From Tetrastigma voinierianum (lineage: Eukaryota; Streptophyta; Magnoliopsida; Vitales; Vitaceae), in the NCBI GenBank assembly GCA_016808115.1, contig JAEQBH010004400.1, positions 62,001 through 126,000 of the forward strand: a DNA stretch of 64,000 nucleotides, written 5' to 3'. A program made the position numbers and the translations under genes. This document shows positions 59,257-64,000 of the stretch, one piece after another; within the stretch, counting starts at the first letter, position 1; each line of letters begins with the position of its first letter. Below the pieces are notes generated by a model. That model saw only the letters and a program-made list of their open reading frames with translations, made no database searches and was not told the origin of the DNA.

Positions 59257-60209
59257 GTTAGAATCAAAGAAATAGCAGAGAATTTTGCAAATTCTGATTA
59301 CACGAAAGTTGGGAGAATAGTTATTTACTTAACAACTATTGTGGCTAATAAATAGCCTTACACTAAGATAGAAAAGGAAATAACCACCCACGATTTTATA
59401 GGTCCTAAAATCGTGGTGCATGACAACATTAAACAGAAAAAAAACAAACTTGTTCCTCAAGTTCAGGGAGGAATTATTCAACAACGAAATAAACCTGAAA
59501 CGAGACTCGACCACTATGACTAGAGGCTCGATAGCTTCATCATCCTCCCTTAAACTGAATGCCATTGTCATTCAGTTTATACCTGGATATTCACGTACAC
59601 CCAGTAAGCCTCGCATCCTCAAAAAAACATCAAGCTTTAATGGCTTTGTTAGGACATCTGCAACTTGTTGTTGTGTAGAACAATGAATTAACTCCAAAAT
59701 TCCATCCCTGACAAGATCTCAAAGAAAATAGAATCTTATATCTATGTGCTTACTACGACCATGCATCACAAGATTCTTTGAGAGTTTAATCGTTGGGATA
59801 TTATCACAAAACACCACCGTTGGACTGCTCTGCTCTTGATTTAGAACTTTCAGAATTCTTCTTAACCACACAACACAGCGCGCACTTGATCTTTGTAATA
59901 TGAACTTCGACTTGATTGGTGGAGAGAGTAACCACTGGTTGTTTCTTTGAAGACCAAGAGATAGGTTCCGAACTCATTAGAAAAACATAACCTAAAATTT
60001 ACTTTTCCTGTCATCACAGTGCGCGGCATAGTCTAGCATCCGTGTACCCTCACGAGTTCTTCACTTCCTCCTTCTTGTAGAACATCAGAGACCTCTTAGT
60101 GCCCTTTATACCTCAAAGCTCTTTTATTTGCGGTAAGTGGGGCTTCGGTAGGACGTTCCATGTACCTGCTGATCAAACTGACAATAAACATCAAATCAAG
60201 GCGTGTGGC
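59257..60209 (-). pseudogene. Copia-4 3' end: RNase H plus LTR
   Basis: Minus-strand end of another copia element. From the right come FDLMFIVSLISRYMERPTEA and PLTANKRALRYIKGTKRSLM with FYKKEE (about 60080-60205), the RT connection. Then DDRKS and VWLRRILKVLN with SPTVVFCDNIPTIKLSKNLV and MHGRSKHIDIRFYF (about 59720-59900). STQQQVADVLTKPLKLDVFL and RMRGLLGV (about 59600-59690) form the RNase H tail. A polypurine-like AGTTTAAGGGAGG precedes a probable LTR at about 59257-59541 (ends TG/CA). The upstream part of the element is cut off at 60209 by hAT element R. Confidence 0.82.
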
Positions 60210-60210
60210 T

Positions 60211-63200
60211 AGGGGTGTGCACAAATCGGTCGAGACACGGTTGGACTGGGCAGGATAGGAATGGACTGGCTTAGGACGGACCAGGGATTCGGAGTCCGGT
60301 CTCCGTCCTTAAAATTATTGATTAGGGTTCCAGGGCCAGGTGATCTAAAACCGGAATATTCGGTCCGGACGATGACCGGTATTTTGCCACATATGAAGAT
60401 AATTCTTTTCATTGATTAGGTGAGTGTTGAAATTTGTTATTTATTTTAAATGATCCCCAATTCCCCATAGTCTTTAATGGGATTATTAATTGTTTTTGGT
60501 TGAGCAATTGGTAATATATTAGAAGTAACTCAAAAGTCAAAACAACTTCCTAAAAAACGTTTTAAGTTAGAGAAATTTAGTTGTTAAGTATGTTAAGAAT
60601 TCTCCGCAACACAAGATTACAACCAAGACACATTGAAGCGAGCAAAATGGGTGCATTTTCTTGACTCAATTCATAGGGTAAGACATTTCATGTCACTTTC
60701 TCTGAATTTTCTTTCTCTTTTCCTCTCTTCTTTTTTTCCTTTTCCTTTCTCTGGTGTGTTTTTTTCTCAAAGGGATTTAAATAAAATATAATATAATTTT
60801 TTATTGAAGTTAATCGATATAATATATTGTTCTCTGAATTGGGTAATTTCGATAGTGTTTTCCAAAACAATGTTTTGTTTTCGAGAAAAAAAAAAAAAAA
60901 AAAAGAACACGAAGACATGTTGGCAACAAAAGCATAAAAAGCTGTTTTCTAATCTTAAAAACAAAACATATAATGTTCTGAAAGTCTTTTAAATGCTTTG
61001 TTTTTGGGCTCTTGTAATAAACAATTACACAAGTATAAAAAAATTATTCAACGTAAATTACTACATGTAATATATTCTTTGAGATCATTTATATTTTTGT
61101 TTAAAATATTAGAAAACAATCTTCTATAACCTATTAATAAAATCAACCGCAAGAAAATTTATTCTGAAATAAGGTGATTTGGAACTAAATTTGAGGCATT
61201 TTCATGTCTTGTTTAAGAGTCTTAGAAATGACTCTTAACCACAGTATAAGCTTTTAGCTTTATTGAGTTCATAGAGAATATAGGTCAAGTAAAAATTGTT
61301 TCTTTTAAATCTTCTCTACTATACTTTTATTTTAACAAGGTCTAATAAAATACTTTAATATGATTATTATTAACTATTAAAATGAATAAGTTTCAACTTT
61401 CAACTATAAAATGTATTTACCGTAATAAATTAAATGAAATCATATGCTTTGCATGCTATGTAGAATCTAGCTAGTTCGATCGACTAATTTGGACAATGCA
61501 CATGCTTTGAATGTTTTGGTGCGAGTGTTATATACCCTTTAATTTAACTCAATGACTATGGTTATCCTACCCACTAAAATTATTGGATATTTGGAGGGTT
61601 TTTTGTCGGGCGTCTGTGACTTTATCACTTTAAAACTTGAAAAAAAAAAGTTGCATTAGTAATTGTCTAAGTTTATTGTGTTACTTTGCTAATTTTCTAT
61701 GAAATTATGAGAATCTTGAAATCAATGGGTTTTTCCATGCATTATATATCATGTTCTTCTTTTTTCTTCAACCTAACTTTTTAAATTACTAAAATTAGTC
61801 ATTTCTTAATTGTATCATTTTGTTTGATCAACTAGTTGCTTATATATAAATTATACTACTTGCACTCTAAAGAGACTCGACAACCCAGCCAGTTCGTTTT
61901 TACGGCAATGTAGATTCTCTTACATTCTCTTATAAAGTTATAATAAGTTATGTTTAGTAATTGTTACTTTGTTAGTCACTTATTGTGTATATGTCATAAT
62001 AGTAATGCAATTCATTGTAGATAGCGAGCTCCCGATCTAAAAGGTGGTGATCTGACCATCGAATCAGTTGCACGAACCTTTATCACGATGCTGCTAGTAG
62101 GAGCCAGAATATTGGAAAAGAGTGCAAGTCCTTGCCTCTGGGATAAAGCCTAATGGAGGGACGCCAATATTTGGTTAGAAAAAGCAAGGAAAGCGACTTA
62201 TTAGAACATACCTCAGTACTTAGAAAATGGAAAACTACGGGCTGAATGTAAGTTTTGTGAAAAAACTTTTGCGGCTGATGGTAATCTTAATGGATCAAAA
62301 AATGTTAAGAATCATGCGGAAAAATGCCTTTGTAATCCTGTGAATAAAGATAAGGGTAAAGGAAAGCAAACTGAATTGTTATTTCCAACACGGGGAAGGG
62401 GACAAGGATAGTGAGGATGGTGATGAAGAATTAAGGGCGTGAATTTGAAGAAGTTAGGGAAGCATTAATTCATATGATCATAGTTGTTGACTTCCATTTA
62501 AACATGTGGAAAGGCGGTTTAAGTATTTGATATGCATTTGCATGTCCTAGATTTACATTCCATCATTTTACTTGTTGCTCGTGATTGTTTTCAACTTTAT
62601 ATGAGTGAAAAGACAAAGTTGAAAGAATTGTTAAAGAATTGTCAAAGAATTTGTGTGACAATTGATACTTGGACATCAATTCAAAGAATTAACTACATGT
62701 GTATCATCGCTCACTTCATTGACAATGATTGGAAATTGCATAAAGATCATAAATTTTGTCAATTTCTAGTCACGAAAATTAGAGCCATTGGTAAAGCAGT
62801 TGAGGCATGTTTGGAATCTTGAGGTATTAAAGAGGATAAACTTCTTGTCACAGTTGTGTGCTAGTTCTAATGATCTTGCTTGTGCACAATTAAGAAAAAG
62901 AATGGTTCCACTTGAGTGGATGTGTTAGTGATGGAAAGTTTCTCCACATTAGATGTATTGCTCATATTATCAATCTCATTGTGTGGTTGGCATTAAGAGC
63001 ATGGTGTGTGCATTGATAAGGTTAGAAATCTTTGTTAAGTATGTTAGAATTCTCCTGCAAGAATACTTAGGTTTAAGACCTTGTTCAAAAGCTATTAGAA
63101 AGCAAATCTTCCTTGTCCTTTGATGTCCCCACACCCGATGGAACTTCGGCTACCACGATGTTGGACACGGCTTTGAAATTTCAACGTGTTTTAGTGGACT

Positions 63201-64000
63201 ATCTCTACGATGGGGGTAGGTGTGAAGGACAATGAAGGCCTCACAGATCTAATGATTGGAAAAGTAGAGAGGTTGGTGGTGTTTTTGAGGGTTTTACCTT
63301 TTAACTACGTCGTATTCGGTTCTCTTTATGTTCACGAGTAATAGAGTTTCTTTTGAAATTCTTTGCTATTTATAGTATGTTGAATAAATGGGAAAAAATG
63401 TGGATGAAGATTTTCAAGCTATGGCCATCTCGATGAAAAAAAAATTATGATAAATATTGGGGGAATGTGGAGAAAATGAATATGTTGATTTATGTTGCCG
63501 CAATTCTTGATCCTCATTCTAAATTGTTAGTTGTTGAAATTACACTTACTGACATGTATGGTAAGGAAAAGGGCATGAAACTTGCTAATGATGTGAAAGA
63601 CTCTTATTCTTTATTTGATGAGTATAGAAGTTTGTATTCTTCTTTGATTCCTCAAAGTGGACAAAGTGGGGATCCCATGTCAATTGATCCAAATGAGGAT
63701 GATCATATAGGAGGGGGCTCCGATTACATGAAAAGTCTTAGGGATAGAGCTAAAAGGTTGAAGGGAACAGGTGGATATGTGAGGAGTGAGTTTGAGATAC
63801 TTAAATGAACAATTAGGGCGGAGGAAGAAGAAATGGATGCATTGTCTTGGTGGGTATTAATGGGCATGTCCTTTCAGGTGTTTCACGCATGGCACGTGAC
63901 ATACTAGCCATCCCATTGTCTATTGTTGCATCAGAATCCGCTTTTAGTGCGGGAGGTCGTCATCTTGATCCATTTAGGAGTTCTTTGACTCCTAAGGTAA
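60211..64000 (+). mobile_element. hAT element R (BED/hATC), plus strand, runs off window
   Basis: Starts AGGGGTGTGCAC at 60211, the same terminus as element L. It follows L base for base in inverted orientation up to the window edge, including the GC-rich subterminal stretch (60230-60390), a long A-run matching L's T-run, and the transposase. Sampled coding stretches such as 63476-63590 differ from L by only a few substitutions. It is inserted in copia-4. The 8-bp TSD predicted from the left flank is GTGTGGCT (60203-60210), and its partner should lie beyond position 64000. Confidence 0.85.
62030..64000 (+). pseudogene. hAT element R transposase, incomplete at window edge
   Basis: Same domain order as element L. 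A degraded BED region is at about 62030-62350 (RQYLVRKSK survives). The catalytic start at 62532-62822 has RICVTIDTWTSIQRINYMCI and AHFIDNDWKLHK. An eroded middle follows (62830-63450). 63467-63808 is open, with MLIYVAAILDPHSKLLVVEI and TLTDMYGKEKGMKLANDV. The hATC block at 63840-63990 has MARDILAIPLSIVASESAFS and AGGRHLDPFRSSLTPK, where the window ends. Stops occur before several domains, so the copy is probably inactive, but its open stretches are slightly longer than those of L. Confidence 0.82.

Noticed and set aside
60688..60992. Phe- or Lys-rich frames
   Set aside because: Produced by the poly(A)/poly(T) run; no conserved domain.

Overview
The window looks like intergenic DNA from a flowering plant nuclear genome, probably a eudicot. 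It is AT-rich, has no bacterial-style gene packing, and is dominated by plant transposable elements: Ty1/copia, Ty3/gypsy, hAT with BED zinc fingers, En/Spm-CACTA with a Transposase_24-type protein, and a possible tRNA-derived SINE. I found no intact protein-coding gene. Every recognisable coding region carries frameshifts or stops.

Layout: (1) 363-4730, a decayed copia polyprotein (+) with an expanded 81-bp (27-codon) Pro/Ser tandem repeat between integrase and RT. (2) 4900-9480, AT-rich DNA with low-copy repeats. (3) about 9480-13560, a hAT transposase (-) split by a 1.77-kb solo LTR (10067-11836) with a perfect AAGAC target-site duplication (TSD). (4) 14321-19387, a complete but dead copia element (-) with paired LTRs, primer-binding site (PBS) and a perfect CTACT TSD. 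(5) 19.4-24.8 kb, mostly empty, with three copies of a short module and a pseudogene of a small membrane protein at about 23.2-23.7 kb. (6) 24871-43696, the main structure: one copia element (+) of about 4.76 kb spread over 18.8 kb by three later insertions. These are an LTR of the same family as the 10-kb solo LTR (26640-36841, itself opened by a CACTA element and other repeats), a 1.1-kb CACTA derivative (38852-39962, TSD TCT), and a 2.74-kb TG..CA element rich in GTCGCGAC palindromes (40219-42961, TSD GTCGT). (7) 44889-46483, a deleted gypsy-like element. (8) 46.8-47.6 kb, a second copy of the membrane-protein pseudogene in the same orientation as the first. (9) 50.3-50.9 kb, a poly(A)-ended retroposed stretch. 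(10) 52078-64000, two closely related hAT elements in inverted orientation around a 3.7-kb spacer that holds a SINE-like unit, a hairpin with flanking direct repeats, and a copia 3' end.

How the parts relate: the region is best read as a stack of insertions in relative time order. The two membrane-protein pseudogenes appear to be an old direct duplication now separated by about 23 kb of nested elements. TSDs, plus recovery of the host reading frame when inserts are mentally removed, date several insertions relative to each other. The inverted hAT pair is the structure most likely to matter now, because read-through transcripts could form long dsRNA. All family assignments come from reading motifs by eye; no database search was possible.
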